Shown: piece after piece, positions 7,749 through 17,268 of the stretch | Numbering within the stretch: the first letter of the stretch is position 1 | Layout of the letters: the number at the start of each line of letters is the position of its first letter | DNA from: Rhodobacter sp. | GTDB taxonomy: Bacteria > Pseudomonadota > Alphaproteobacteria > Rhodobacterales > Rhodobacteraceae | DNA: 64,000 nt | Assembly: GCA_020637515.1 (NCBI GenBank) | Contig: JACKKG010000001.1 | Span: 1-64,000 of the forward strand | Direction: 5' to 3' | Made by a program: the position numbers and the translations under genes | The notes under the pieces: generated by a model | Database searches by the model: none | The model's input: the letters and a program-made list of their open reading frames with translations, nothing else | Told to the model about the DNA's origin: nothing

Positions 7749-9401
7749 CTAACGCTGCGCGACGCGCCAGTCCGGATGTATCCAGGGCTCCAGATTTGAC
7801 GCCGGCAAGGGTTCGCGGCCCAGGATGTGATCCGCCATCTTCTCGCCGGTCAGGATCGAGGGCGCGTTCAGGTTGCCGTTGGTGATCCTGGGAAACACCG
7901 ACGAATCCGCCACCCGCAGCCCCTGCACGCCGATCACCCGCCCCTGGGGATCGACCACCGCCAGCGGATCGTCGACACGCCCCATCCGCGCCGTGCCACA
8001 CGGGTGATAGGCCGATTCGGCATGCGCGCGGATGAAATCGTCCAGCGCCGCGTCGTCCTGGATCGCCGCGCCGGGCTGGATCTCGTGCTTCACATGCTGC
8101 GCCATGGCGGGCTGCGCCATGATCTCGCGCGTCAACCGGATCGCGGTGCGGAACTCGGTCCAGTCGTCGGGATGCGACATATAGTTGAACCGGATCTCGG
8201 GCGCCTCGGCGGGATCGGACGAGCGCAGGCGCACCGTGCCGCGCGACTTCGATCGCATCGGCCCGACATGGGCCTGGAACCCGTGCCCGTCGGCCACCGC
8301 CTTGCCGTCGTAGCGCACCGCGATGGGCAGAAAGTGATACTGGATGTCGGGATAGTCGATCCCCGCGCGCGACCGGATGAAGCCGCAGCTTTCGAACTGG
8401 TTCGACGCCCCCGGGCCCTTGCCGAACAGCAGCCATTGCGCCCCGACCCAGGCCTTGCCCCAGGCGTTCCAGTATTTGAACAGGCTGATCGGCTCGCGTG
8501 TGGCGAATTGCAGGTACAGCTCCAGATGGTCCTGCAAGTTGCCGCCCACCCCCGCGCGATCGGCCACCACGGCGATGCCCTGCGCGCGCAGATGCTCGGC
8601 CGGGCCGATCCCCGACAGCATCAGCAGCTTGGGCGTGTTGATCGACGAGGCCGCCAGGATCACCTCGCGCGCGGCCGTCACCACGCGCCCGTCGGCCAGC
8701 GCGACACCCGTCGCGCGGGTGCCGTCCATCACCACCCGCGCCGCCAGCCCCCGGATGACGCGCACCCGCCCGGTGCGCATCGCCGGCCTGAGATAGGCCT
8801 TGGCCGCCGACCAGCGTTCCCCGCGCCAGATCGTCGCCTCCATGGCACCGAAGCCTTCCTGCTGGCAGCCGTTGTAATCGCGCGTGACGCGATAGCCCGC
8901 CTGCCGCCCCGCCTCGATGAAGGCATCGAACAGCGGGTTCGCGCGCGCGCCCCGCGAGACATGCAAAGGCCCGTCGTGGCCCCGCCACTCGCGCCCGCCG
9001 CCCGCATCCTCGGCGCCGTGCCAATGCTCCATGCGCTTGAAATAGGGCAGCACATCGGCAAAGGCCCAGCCATCCGCGCCCTGCTCGGCCCAATGGTCAT
9101 AGTCGCGCGCATGGCCGCGCACATAGACCATGCCGTTGACGCTGCTCGACCCGCCCAGCACCTTGCCGCGCGGCGTCGCCATGCGGCGGTTGTTCAGCCC
9201 GGGTTCGGGTTCCGACGCCAAACCCCAGTCATAGCGCGCCATGTTCATCGGATAGGACAACGCGCCCGGCATCTGGATGAACGGGCCGGCATCCGAGCCT
9301 CCGAATTCGATCACGGCGACCGAATGCCCTGCCTCGGCCAGCCGCCAGGCCACCGCCGACCCGCCCGAGCCAGCGCCCACGATCACGTATTCCGCCTGCA
9401 T
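7749..9401 (-). CDS. betA: Choline dehydrogenase (GMC oxidoreductase), BetA
   Basis: A 550-residue flavoprotein of the glucose-methanol-choline family. It begins with the FAD-binding motif VGAGSGGSAVAWRLAE, carries the GMC signature GKVLGGSSSVNGMVYVRG near residue 80, and has the catalytic histidine region YHPCGTARMG. It oxidises choline to betaine aldehyde at the membrane, feeding electrons to the respiratory chain, and may carry out the second step too. It lies 55 bases downstream of betI on the same strand, with choXWV divergent. No betaine-aldehyde dehydrogenase (betB) lies between betI and betA or elsewhere in the window. Assignment to choline rather than another alcohol rests on this neighbourhood. 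Confidence 0.9.
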   Translation of the reverse strand: MQAEYVIVGAGSGGSAVAWRLAEAGHSVAVIEFGGSDAGPFIQMPGALSYPMNMARYDWGLASEPEPGLNNRRMATPRGKVLGGSSSVNGMVYVRGHARDYDHWAEQGADGWAFADVLPYFKRMEHWHGAEDAGGGREWRGHDGPLHVSRGARANPLFDAFIEAGRQAGYRVTRDYNGCQQEGFGAMEATIWRGERWSAAKAYLRPAMRTGRVRVIRGLAARVVMDGTRATGVALADGRVVTAAREVILAASSINTPKLLMLSGIGPAEHLRAQGIAVVADRAGVGGNLQDHLELYLQFATREPISLFKYWNAWGKAWVGAQWLLFGKGPGASNQFESCGFIRSRAGIDYPDIQYHFLPIAVRYDGKAVADGHGFQAHVGPMRSKSRGTVRLRSSDPAEAPEIRFNYMSHPDDWTEFRTAIRLTREIMAQPAMAQHVKHEIQPGAAIQDDAALDDFIRAHAESAYHPCGTARMGRVDDPLAVVDPQGRVIGVQGLRVADSSVFPRITNGNLNAPSILTGEKMADHILGREPLPASNLEPWIHPDWRVAQR

Positions 9402-9456
9402 GTCTTCCTCGATCTCGCGCGCCGGCAGCCGCGGGGCCCTCCGGCGCCAGTTACCG

Positions 9457-10032
9457 TCAACCCGCCAGCGCCAGCGTGAGATAGGCCTCGACCCGGGCGA
9501 TGGCCCGGCCCGCGTCCGGGGTTGCCGCGCCCAGCGTCGCGTGCAAATAGGCGCCGTCGATCATCGCCGCGATCGAACAGGCCACCGAAGGCGCCCGGTC
9601 GGCCAGCAACGGGCGCAACGCGTGCGTCAGGTTCGACACCATGCGCCGCTGATAGACGACCAGCAGGCGCCGCACCTCGTCCTGGGTCTGCGCCAGGACG
9701 TAGAAATTGAGCCAGGCCGAGACCACCTCGCGGCGAAAGTTCGAGGCCGAGAACGAGGCCCGGATCACCGCCCGCACCCGGGCCTCGGGGCCGTCCGCCG
9801 CCGCCAGCGCACCGCGCACTTCGGCGCCATAAACCCCCAGCACATGACGCATCGCCGCCAGGAACATCGCCTCTTTCGAGCCGAAATAGTGATGCGCCAG
9901 CGCCGACGACATGCCAGCGCGCTTGGCGATCCGGCTGACCGTCACCTCGAGCGAACCGACATCGCCCATTTCGGCAATTGTGGCCTTGATCAACGAGGCA
10001 CGTCGTATAGGCTCCATGCCGATCTTGGGCAT
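9457..10032 (-). CDS. betI: BetI, TetR-family repressor of choline uptake and oxidation
   Basis: A 191-residue TetR-family protein with the N-terminal HTH (VTVSRIAKRAGMSSALAHHY, then FGSKEAMF), which is typical of BetI. BetI represses choline genes and is released by choline. It is divergent from choX and first in an operon with betA. A perfect palindrome in the shared 116-base gap is its probable operator, letting one repressor control both uptake and oxidation. Confidence 0.92.
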   Translation of the reverse strand: MPKIGMEPIRRASLIKATIAEMGDVGSLEVTVSRIAKRAGMSSALAHHYFGSKEAMFLAAMRHVLGVYGAEVRGALAAADGPEARVRAVIRASFSASNFRREVVSAWLNFYVLAQTQDEVRRLLVVYQRRMVSNLTHALRPLLADRAPSVACSIAAMIDGAYLHATLGAATPDAGRAIARVEAYLTLALAG

Positions 10033-10109
10033 GTCCGGCTCTCCTTCTGTCGTGTGCCGGACAAGCCCGCCACCGAAACTTTGCTTGATTCCGTGCTAGT
10101 CCATCGTTT

Positions 10110-10123
10110 ATTGACTAGTCAAT
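10110..10123. promoter_or_regulatory. Probable BetI operator
   Basis: A perfect 14-bp palindrome, attgactagtcaat, between divergent betI and choX, 25 bases before the choX start. Position and symmetry fit a TetR-family operator, and BetI sites known elsewhere are also built on ATTGA/TCAAT-like halves. Binding by this BetI is inferred. Confidence 0.7.
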
Positions 10124-10148
10124 CAACAAAAACCAACGGGAGTTCCAG

Positions 10149-11075
10149 ATGACCCTGATCCGCCTGTCCTCGGCGACCGCCGCGCTGGCCCTGATAACCG
10201 CGCCGGCGCTGGCCGATTGCGGCACCGTGCGCTTTTCGGATGTCGGCTGGACCGACATCACCGCGACGACCGCCGTCGCCTCGACCATCCTGGATGCGCT
10301 GGGCTACCAGACCGAGACGCTGGTGCTGTCGGTGCCTGTGACCTACACCTCGATGGCGTCTGGCGACATCGACGTGTTCCTGGGCAACTGGATGCCCACG
10401 ATGGAGGCCGACATTGCCCCGTATCGCGATGCCGGAACCGTGGACACCGTCCGCATGAACCTGACGGGCGCGAAATACACGCTTGCCACCAATGCCGCCG
10501 GCGCCGCGCTGGGTATCCACGATTTCGCCGACATCGCCGCGCATCGCGATGAGCTGGAGGGCAAGATCTATGGCATCGAGCCCGGCAATGACGGCAACCG
10601 CCTGATCCTGGACATGATCCAGCAGGACGCGTTCGGCCTGCAGGGGTTCCAGGTTGTCGAAAGCTCGGAACAGGGCATGCTGGCACAGGTCGCGCGGTCG
10701 GACCGCCGCAACGAACCGGTGATCTTCCTGGGCTGGGAGCCGCACCCGATGAACGCCAATTTCGACATGACCTATCTGTCGGGCGGCGACGATTTCTTCG
10801 GCCCGAATTTCGGCGGCGCCGAGGTCTACACCAACACCCGCGCCGGCTATGTGGGCGAATGCCCGAACGTCGGCCAGTTCCTGACCAACCTGGAATTCAG
10901 CCTGGCGATGGAAAACGAGATCATGGGCGCGATCCTGGACGGCGGGCAGGAACCCGGCGCGGCGGCGGCGTCCTGGCTGGCGGCGCATCCCGATGTGCTG
11001 GGCCCCTGGCTGCAGGGCGTAACCACGATGGACGGTGGCGATGCGATGGCCGCCGTGACCGCCGCGCTGAACTGA
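10149..11075 (+). CDS. choX: ChoX, choline ABC transporter substrate-binding protein
   Basis: A 308-residue periplasmic binding protein with a Sec signal peptide (to ALAD near residue 23) and an OpuAC-like domain. GTVRFSDVGWTDITATTAVA at the mature N-terminus and FLGNWMPTM are typical of choline/betaine binding proteins, which cage the trimethylammonium group with aromatic residues. It is the first gene of choXWV, preceded by ggag and the probable BetI site. A stem-loop follows the stop, consistent with making more binding protein than membrane components. Confidence 0.93.
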   Translation: MTLIRLSSATAALALITAPALADCGTVRFSDVGWTDITATTAVASTILDALGYQTETLVLSVPVTYTSMASGDIDVFLGNWMPTMEADIAPYRDAGTVDTVRMNLTGAKYTLATNAAGAALGIHDFADIAAHRDELEGKIYGIEPGNDGNRLILDMIQQDAFGLQGFQVVESSEQGMLAQVARSDRRNEPVIFLGWEPHPMNANFDMTYLSGGDDFFGPNFGGAEVYTNTRAGYVGECPNVGQFLTNLEFSLAMENEIMGAILDGGQEPGAAAASWLAAHPDVLGPWLQGVTTMDGGDAMAAVTAALN

Positions 11076-11080
11076 TGCCT

Positions 11081-11115
11081 GCCCCGGCCCGCCACCCCAG
11101 TGCGCGGGCCGGGGC
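11081..11115 (+). terminator. Intercistronic stem-loop between choX and choW
   Basis: A perfect 12-bp inverted repeat (gccccggcccgc / gcgggccggggc) with an 11-base loop begins 5 bases after the choX stop. There is no T tract, so it more likely stabilises or partly attenuates the transcript than ends it, as is common between binding-protein and permease genes. Confidence 0.65.
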
Positions 11116-11137
11116 TTCTCCAGCGACCGGATAGCCG

Positions 11138-11989
11138 ATGTCAGACCCGATTTCCGACGCCGTCACGGGGGCCAAGATCCCGGTGGGGCATGTCGTCGCC
11201 AATATCTTCACCTGGGTGCAGGACAATTTCTGGCCAGCCTTCGACGCCCTCGAAGCCGTGCTCAGCCATGTCGTGGACGGGTTGTCGGCGGCTCTGCTCT
11301 GGCCGCACCCGCTGGTGCTGGTGCTGCTGTTCGGCGCGATCACCTGGCTGTTGCAACGCAACTGGGTGGCCGTGGCGCTGGTCGCGGGCTGCGCGCTGTT
11401 TGCCTGGAACCAGGGGTATTGGACCCTGACCATGCAGACCCTGGTGCTGGTGCTGGGATCGTGCGCGGTGTGCATGGCGGTCGGGGTGCCCCTGGGCATC
11501 TATTCGGCCCATCACCCGCGCTTCTATCGGTTGCTGACGCCGCTGCTGGACCTGATGCAGACGTTGCCGACATTTGTCTATCTGATCCCCGTTCTGGTGC
11601 TGTTCGGCCTGGGCATGGTGCCCGGGCTGGTCGCCACCGTGATCTTCGCCATGCCGGCGGCGATCCGCCTGACCGAGCTGGGCATCCGGTCCACCCCGAC
11701 CGCCCTGTCAGAGGCGGCGACCGCCTTTGGCGCCACCACCATGCAACGGGTGTTCAAGGTCGAGCTGCCCTGGGCCTTTCCGCAGATCATGGCCGGTCTC
11801 AATCAGACGATCATGCTGTCGCTCAGCATGGTGGTGATTGCCGGGCTTGTCGGCGCGCCGGGGCTGGGCGTGCCGGTTGTGCGCGCGCTCAACTCGGTCA
11901 ATGCGGCGCTGGGTTTCGAATCGGGGGCGGTGATCGTCGCGGTGGCGATCATGCTGGACCGGATGCTGCGCGTGGAGGCCAAGTCATGA
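11138..11989 (+). CDS. choW: ChoW, choline ABC transporter permease
   Basis: A 283-residue membrane protein of the ProW/OpuAB type. It carries several hydrophobic helices and the permease EAA-like loop (LSEAATAFGATTMQRVFKVE). It forms the channel of the choline importer with ChoX and ChoV. Its stop overlaps the choV start in ATGA, so the ATPase is translationally coupled. Confidence 0.93.
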   Translation: MSDPISDAVTGAKIPVGHVVANIFTWVQDNFWPAFDALEAVLSHVVDGLSAALLWPHPLVLVLLFGAITWLLQRNWVAVALVAGCALFAWNQGYWTLTMQTLVLVLGSCAVCMAVGVPLGIYSAHHPRFYRLLTPLLDLMQTLPTFVYLIPVLVLFGLGMVPGLVATVIFAMPAAIRLTELGIRSTPTALSEAATAFGATTMQRVFKVELPWAFPQIMAGLNQTIMLSLSMVVIAGLVGAPGLGVPVVRALNSVNAALGFESGAVIVAVAIMLDRMLRVEAKS

Positions 11990-13095
11990 CCGAGCCCGCC
12001 ACCTCGCCCGCAAAACCGGGCATTGCCGTGTCCTTCCGCCATGTCTCGATCGTGTTCGGCGACAACCCCTATGCGGCGATTCCCCTGATGGAGACCGGGC
12101 AGTCGCGCACCGACATCCAGAAAGCCACCGGCCAGGTGCTGGGGGTGCACGACTGCACCCTCGATGTGGCCGAGGGCGAGATCCTGGTGCTGATGGGCCT
12201 GTCGGGGTCGGGCAAGTCCACGCTGCTCAGGGCGGTGAACGGGCTCAATCCCATCGTGCAGGGCGACGTGCTGGTCCATGACGGCGCACAGATGGTCAGC
12301 GTGCCCAAGGCCGCGCCCAAGACGCTGCGCAAGCTGCGCACCGACACGGTGGCGATGGTGTTCCAGCAATTCGGCCTGCTGCCCTGGCGCAGCGTGCGCG
12401 AGAACGTCGGCCTGGGGCTGGAGCTGGCTGGCGTCCCGCGCGCGGAGCGCGCGCGCCGGGTCGCGGCGCAGCTTGATCTGGTGGGTCTGTCGCAATGGGC
12501 GGGGCGCAAGGTCGCCGAGCTGTCGGGCGGGATGCAGCAGCGCGTCGGCCTGGCCCGGGCCTTTGCCACCGAGGCGCCGGTGCTGCTGATGGACGAGCCC
12601 TTCAGCGCGCTGGACCCGCTGATCCGAACCCGGCTTCAGGATGAGTTGCTGGACCTTCAGGCGCGCCTCAAACGCACGATCATCTTCGTCAGTCACGACC
12701 TGGACGAGGCCTTCAAGCTGGGAAACCGCATCGCCATCATGGAGGGCGGGCGCATCATCCAGTGCGGCACCCCGTCCGAGATCTACACCGCCCCCGCGAA
12801 CGGGTATGTCGCGGATTTCGTGGCGCACATGAACCCGCTGGGCGTGCTGCGCGCGCGCGACGCGATGGTCGCTGCGCCCCGCCCCGCCGCTGCGCCCCGC
12901 CCCGCCCCCGCCAGCCTGACCCTGCCCGCCGACACCCCGCTGCGCGACGCGATGGCCCGCCTGGCCGAGGGGCAGGGCCGCGTGCTGCTGACCGACAATC
13001 ACCACGTCATCGGGATGCTGACCGAGGGCAGCGCGGTGGCCGCCCTGATCGCCAAGCGCGGCGCCGAGGGGCAGGAAGCCCGGGAAACCGCCTGA
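11986..13095 (+). CDS. choV: ChoV, choline ABC transporter ATP-binding protein
   Basis: A 369-residue ATPase of the quaternary-amine transporter class. Walker A is GLSGSGKST (residues 71-79), the signature is LSGGMQQR (179-186), Walker B is VLLMDEP, and the switch histidine is in VSHDLDEA. An alanine/proline-rich linker (about 296-310) joins a short C-terminal segment (about 311-360) with one CBS-like unit (VLLTDNHHVIGMLTEG). The glycine-betaine family often has two CBS domains acting as an osmosensor, so this looks reduced. The start overlaps the choW stop. Confidence 0.93.
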   Translation: MTEPATSPAKPGIAVSFRHVSIVFGDNPYAAIPLMETGQSRTDIQKATGQVLGVHDCTLDVAEGEILVLMGLSGSGKSTLLRAVNGLNPIVQGDVLVHDGAQMVSVPKAAPKTLRKLRTDTVAMVFQQFGLLPWRSVRENVGLGLELAGVPRAERARRVAAQLDLVGLSQWAGRKVAELSGGMQQRVGLARAFATEAPVLLMDEPFSALDPLIRTRLQDELLDLQARLKRTIIFVSHDLDEAFKLGNRIAIMEGGRIIQCGTPSEIYTAPANGYVADFVAHMNPLGVLRARDAMVAAPRPAAAPRPAPASLTLPADTPLRDAMARLAEGQGRVLLTDNHHVIGMLTEGSAVAALIAKRGAEGQEARETA

Positions 13096-13557
13096 TCAGC
13101 GCGGCGCGGCGGCGACCATCGACCAGTTCAGCCGCCCGGTTTCGGCCAGGGCGACCCCAAAACCGGCGTCGCGCGCGTCGGGCGCCAGCAGGTTCAGGCG
13201 GTGATCGCGCGAATCCATCCAGGCCGTGACGATCTCGGCCGGGTCGCGCTGGCCTTCGCCGATGTTCTCGACCGCCATCGCATAGGCGTAATCCTCGCGC
13301 CGCAAGCGCCGCCCCAGGCCGGCCAGCCAACTGCCGCGATGGGTCAGGCGTTCCCGGTCGGCCATGCGACAGGCCTGCGTCTGCGCCGCGCGGCCCAGGC
13401 GGGAATCGTTCGTCAACGCGGGCAGACCGGCCTCGGCGCGCCGGTCGTTGACCAGCGACAGCAGCGCGCTGCGCAGCGCCGGCAGATCCGCCGGCATCTG
13501 GCAGGCCGCCGCAGGTCCGGCCAGCAGCAGCACCAGAACCAGCAGGCGGAGGATCAC
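13096..13557 (-). CDS. CAP-domain (SCP-like) secreted protein, GTG start
   Basis: A 153-residue protein with a strong signal peptide (ILRLLVLVLLLAGPAAA) and a CAP/YkwD-type domain: LVNDRRAEAGLPAL, THRGSW, YAYAMAVENIGEG and the C-terminal GFGVALAETGRLNW. Bacterial CAP proteins are extracytoplasmic with poorly known roles. No upstream ATG would keep the signal peptide, whereas GTG here overlaps the stop of the upstream transporter gene as GTGA, indicating translational coupling. It converges on choV with no gap. Confidence 0.8.
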   Translation of the reverse strand: MILRLLVLVLLLAGPAAACQMPADLPALRSALLSLVNDRRAEAGLPALTNDSRLGRAAQTQACRMADRERLTHRGSWLAGLGRRLRREDYAYAMAVENIGEGQRDPAEIVTAWMDSRDHRLNLLAPDARDAGFGVALAETGRLNWSMVAAAPR

Positions 13558-14489
13558 GGCGCCACCGCGCCACGGATGGCCGCGCGCCGCAGTTGATGTT
13601 CGCGCAAGGCGATGAAAATGACCGCCGAAACGATCATCAAGCCGCCGATGACCACCCACAGGTCCACCCCCTCGCCGAAAAGGAGCGCACCCAAGGTGAT
13701 AGACCAGACCAGTTGCAACGCGTTCACGGGTTGGGTCACGGTGATCGGCGCGGCGGCAAAGGCCATGGTCATCAGGTAGTGGCCCGCCGTCGCGGCCGTG
13801 GCGATGGCCAGGAACCACGCGATCTCGGTCCAGGTGACCGGCTGCCAGACCGCCAGCGCAAAGGGCGTCAGGCCGATGGTGACGGTCACCGACAGCATTC
13901 CAACGATCACCGTGGGCGAGGCCTTTCCGCTCAGGCTTTTGGCCATCATGTAGGACACCGCGAACAGGAACGAGGTCCCCAGCATCGCCAGATGGCCCGA
14001 ATTCAGCTCGCGCATCCCCGGCCGCAGGATCACCAGCGCGCCCAGGATCGCCATGCCGATCGCCAGGATCCGGCGCAGCCGCAACGGCTCGCCCAGGAAC
14101 AGCGCCGCGCCGATGGTGGTGTAGATCGGGTTCAGGTAGCCCATGGCCGAAACCTCGGCCAGCGGGATGCGGGTCATGGCGTAGAACCACAAGATCACCG
14201 CCAGCGTGTGCGCCGCCCCGCGCCAGCCAAAGGCCCGCCAGGTGGCCGCGTCCAGCTTTGCGCGGCGCATGGCGGGGATCATCGGCAGCAGGAACACCAG
14301 CCCCAGCGAATAGCGCAGGAACGCCGACTGCGCCGCCGGGATGTCCGATCCCATGTGCTTGACCCCGGCCGTCAGCCCGACAAAGCAGAGCCCGGATGCC
14401 AGCATCAGCAGAACCCCTTTCAGGGGCTGCTGGTCGCGCGGGCCAGCGGTTCGGGAGGAAGCAGCGGCTTCGGTATTTAACGTGTTCAT
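13554..14489 (-). CDS. EamA/RhaT-type DMT transporter
   Basis: A 311-residue drug/metabolite transporter with about ten hydrophobic helices in two EamA repeats (for example GVLLMLASGLCFVGLTAGVK and AMLGTSFLFAVSYMMAKSLS). The substrate is not predictable. The start at MNTLNTEA is preferred over one 12 residues earlier because the added residues are basic and low-complexity. It ends in a GTGA overlap with the CAP-protein gene. Confidence 0.8.
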   Translation of the reverse strand: MNTLNTEAAASSRTAGPRDQQPLKGVLLMLASGLCFVGLTAGVKHMGSDIPAAQSAFLRYSLGLVFLLPMIPAMRRAKLDAATWRAFGWRGAAHTLAVILWFYAMTRIPLAEVSAMGYLNPIYTTIGAALFLGEPLRLRRILAIGMAILGALVILRPGMRELNSGHLAMLGTSFLFAVSYMMAKSLSGKASPTVIVGMLSVTVTIGLTPFALAVWQPVTWTEIAWFLAIATAATAGHYLMTMAFAAAPITVTQPVNALQLVWSITLGALLFGEGVDLWVVIGGLMIVSAVIFIALREHQLRRAAIRGAVAP

Positions 14490-14549
14490 GGTCTCAGCCT
14501 TGCCCCGCTTGCGTCCGCGTTGCAAGCGCGAATCGCAGACGTGCGCGGA

Positions 14550-16328
14550 TCAAAGCGGCCAGATCAGCGGCACCACGGTGCAGACGGTCGCCGCCATCAG
14601 GATGTTCAGCGGCACGCCAACCTTCAGGAAATCGCTGAACCGGTAGCCCCCCGGCCCGTAAACCAGCGTGTTGGTCTGGTAGCCGATCGGCGTGGCAAAC
14701 GCCGCCGACGCCGCGAACATGACCGCGATCACCATCGGCCGCGGGTCCACGCCCACGCTTTGCGCCAGGCTGATCGCCACCGGGGTCATGATGACTGCGA
14801 CCGCGTTGTTCGACACCAGTTCGGTGAGCACCCCGGCCAGGGCATAGACCGCCAGCAACAGGGCCCAATGCGGCAGGCCTTCCAGATGGGGCGCGATCGC
14901 CGCCACCAGCAACGCCACCGCGCCCGAATGCTCCAGCCCCGCGCCGACGATCAACATGCCAAAGATCAGCCCCAGCAACCGCCCGTCGATGAAGCCGAAC
15001 GCCTCGTCGGCATCGATGCAGCGGGTCAGCAGCACCGTAACCACCCCCAGCAGCGCCAGCACCTGGATCGGCGCCACGTTCAGCGCCGCCAGCCCCACCA
15101 CGCCCGCCAGCACCGCCACCACGATGGGCGCGTGCTTGCGGCGATAGGCCCGCTCCGACGGTTGCGCGACATCCACCATGTCCATGTCGGCGGCCAGTCG
15201 GCGGATGTCCTCCATCGCGCCCTCGAGCAGGAGGGTGTCGCCGACCTGCACCACCAGATCGTCGAGCTGACGGCCGATGTTCTGGCTGCGGCGGTGCACG
15301 GCCAGCGGATAGACCCCGTAACGGCGGCGCAGGCGCAACTGGCCCAGCGAGCGGCCGATCATCCGGCACCCGGGCGTGATCAGAACCTCGACGGTCGCGG
15401 TCCGCACCGTGGACAACTGGTTGACCAGGCGCAGCTCGGGGTTTGCCTGCAGGCCCAGCACTTCGGACATCTGGGTGCGCAGGACCACCCGGTCGCCGGG
15501 TTCCAGCACCACCTCGCCCAGCGCCCGCCTGAGCGAGGCGTCGCCCCTGAGCACGTCAATCACCCGCGCGCCGCCGCGGGTGAACACGTCGGCCTCGGTC
15601 AGCTTCTTGCCGATCAGCGCCGACCCTTCCGGCAGCGCGACCTCGGTGAAGAATTTCATCGGCGCGCGGTCGCCCAGCAGGGCCGCCATCGAATCGCGCT
15701 CAGGCAGCAGCCAGCGGCCGGCCAGCGCCAGATAGGTCACCCCCACCGCCGACACGCACAGCCCGACCACCGTGATCTCGAAGATGCCGAAGGGCGCCAG
15801 CCCCCGCGCCTGCGCGACCCCGTCCACCAGCAGGTTGGTCGATGTGCCGACCAGCGTGATCGTGCCGCCGAAGATCGAGAAATAGCTAAGCGGGATCAAT
15901 AGCTTGGATGGCGAAATCTTCATCGCCCGGGCCAGTTGCATGAAGATCGGGATCATCACCACCACAATCGGCGTGTTGTTGACGAAGGCCGACATGCCCA
16001 GCACGGTAAAGGTCAGCACGATCAGCGTGCCGCGCGGGTGTTCGGCGGCATGGGCGACGGCGCGGTGCGACAGCAGGTCCAGCGTGCCTGTGCGCACCAG
16101 CCCTCCGACGATCAGGAACATGCCGGCGATGGTCCAGGGCGCGGGGTTGGCAAAGACCGCCATCGCGTCGGTCTGCGGCACCACGCCCAGCACCAGCATC
16201 AGCGCCGCCCCGGACAGCGCCACGACCTCGACCGGGTAGCGTTCGCGCACAAAGGTGACCAGCATCGCCAGGACGATCGCCATCGCCACCCAGGGCTGCC
16301 AGTCCGCGGGCAGCTCAAGCCCGAACAT
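14550..16328 (-). CDS. SLC13/DASS-family permease with two internal TrkA-C (RCK-C) domains
   Basis: A 592-residue membrane protein. Transporter segments flank a cytoplasmic insert of about residues 200-370 with two TrkA-C-like modules (LPEGSALIGKKLTEADVFTR; ITPGCRMIGRSLGQLRLRRR), the usual layout of bacterial SLC13-like permeases annotated as sulfate, phosphate or dicarboxylate carriers. The repeated motifs SAFVNNTPIVVVMIP and LVSNNAVAVIMTPVA are the family's paired SNN-type hairpins. The N-terminal 14 bases overlap the end of the EamA gene, so ymdB, eamA and this gene probably form one operon. The substrate is unknown. Confidence 0.83.
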   Translation of the reverse strand: MFGLELPADWQPWVAMAIVLAMLVTFVRERYPVEVVALSGAALMLVLGVVPQTDAMAVFANPAPWTIAGMFLIVGGLVRTGTLDLLSHRAVAHAAEHPRGTLIVLTFTVLGMSAFVNNTPIVVVMIPIFMQLARAMKISPSKLLIPLSYFSIFGGTITLVGTSTNLLVDGVAQARGLAPFGIFEITVVGLCVSAVGVTYLALAGRWLLPERDSMAALLGDRAPMKFFTEVALPEGSALIGKKLTEADVFTRGGARVIDVLRGDASLRRALGEVVLEPGDRVVLRTQMSEVLGLQANPELRLVNQLSTVRTATVEVLITPGCRMIGRSLGQLRLRRRYGVYPLAVHRRSQNIGRQLDDLVVQVGDTLLLEGAMEDIRRLAADMDMVDVAQPSERAYRRKHAPIVVAVLAGVVGLAALNVAPIQVLALLGVVTVLLTRCIDADEAFGFIDGRLLGLIFGMLIVGAGLEHSGAVALLVAAIAPHLEGLPHWALLLAVYALAGVLTELVSNNAVAVIMTPVAISLAQSVGVDPRPMVIAVMFAASAAFATPIGYQTNTLVYGPGGYRFSDFLKVGVPLNILMAATVCTVVPLIWPL

Positions 16329-17268
16329 CGGCCGCCCCCGCCGCAGTGCCCGTCGCGGTGCCCGTCTCAATGCGCGGGGCGTCGGCACGGCGCGGCTGCA
16401 CCAGGAACAGGCCCAGGAACAGCAGGGCCAGCGCCGCCCAGATCCAGCCGCTATAGGTTTCACCCAACAAGACCATCGCCCAGACAACCCCCATGCCGGT
16501 CACGGTATAGGACACCTGCGCCCCGAACACCGATCCCGTGCGCCGCAGCAGCCACAGATACCCGCCATAGGCGCCGATTCCCAGCAGGCCCGACAGCACG
16601 AATCCCAGCCCCGGCCACCCGAAACCGGATTCGGGCAGCAACGGGGCATGGTCCAGCCAAACCAGCACGCCCGAGGTCAGAATGCTGACGACATAACCCG
16701 CCCAGAGCATCTGGAACGGCCCCGCCCGGCGCGCCGAGGCGCCATACACATAGGCCCCCTCGATGGCATAGAAGAAAGGCGCCAGCGCAGCCACCGGCAC
16801 CCAGATCCACAGGCCGGGCGCGGGCAGGCTGGCCTCGGGGCCGATCAGCAGCGCCATGGCCAGCGCACCCAGCGCCACGCCCAGCAGGCGCCGCGGCACG
16901 AAGCGTTCGGTGCCCAGCGCCAGCGCCAGCGGCAGCGCAAAGACCGGCACCAAAGAGATGATGATGGACACCACGCCCGAGGGCAGGAACCGCGTCGCCG
17001 AATAGGACGCCCAGGACGGCAGCGCCATGCCGCAAAGCCCGACCACGGCATACAACCCCAGGTGACGCGCGTCGCGCGGCATCGACCAGAGCTTTCCACG
17101 CGCCGCCAACGCCACGCCCAGAACCAGGGTCGCCAGCAGGGATTGCCAGAACACGATCGCCACCGGCCGGTGCCCCGCGCCGACCGCGATCTTGATCAGT
17201 GGCGCGCTGATCCCCCAGGCCGCGCCGATCACCAGGAGCACCGCATAGGCCCGCAGACCGCGCGTCAT
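16315..17268 (-). CDS. EamA-family DMT transporter
   Basis: A 317-residue protein with about ten hydrophobic helices and two EamA repeats, starting at MTRGLRAYAVLLVIGAAWGI. The start codon overlaps the ymdB stop as ATGA, which fixes it, and the 3' end overlaps the SLC13 gene by 14 bases. The tail (about 25 residues, Ala/Thr/Gly-rich) looks disordered. Substrate unknown; co-transcription with ymdB is likely. Confidence 0.8.
   Translation of the reverse strand: MTRGLRAYAVLLVIGAAWGISAPLIKIAVGAGHRPVAIVFWQSLLATLVLGVALAARGKLWSMPRDARHLGLYAVVGLCGMALPSWASYSATRFLPSGVVSIIISLVPVFALPLALALGTERFVPRRLLGVALGALAMALLIGPEASLPAPGLWIWVPVAALAPFFYAIEGAYVYGASARRAGPFQMLWAGYVVSILTSGVLVWLDHAPLLPESGFGWPGLGFVLSGLLGIGAYGGYLWLLRRTGSVFGAQVSYTVTGMGVVWAMVLLGETYSGWIWAALALLFLGLFLVQPRRADAPRIETGTATGTAAGAADVRA

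Noticed and set aside
13558..14190. A longer version of the CAP-domain protein starting inside the transporter gene
   Set aside because: The extra part is a shadow of the transporter and would bury the signal peptide. The GTG start in the GTGA overlap fits better.
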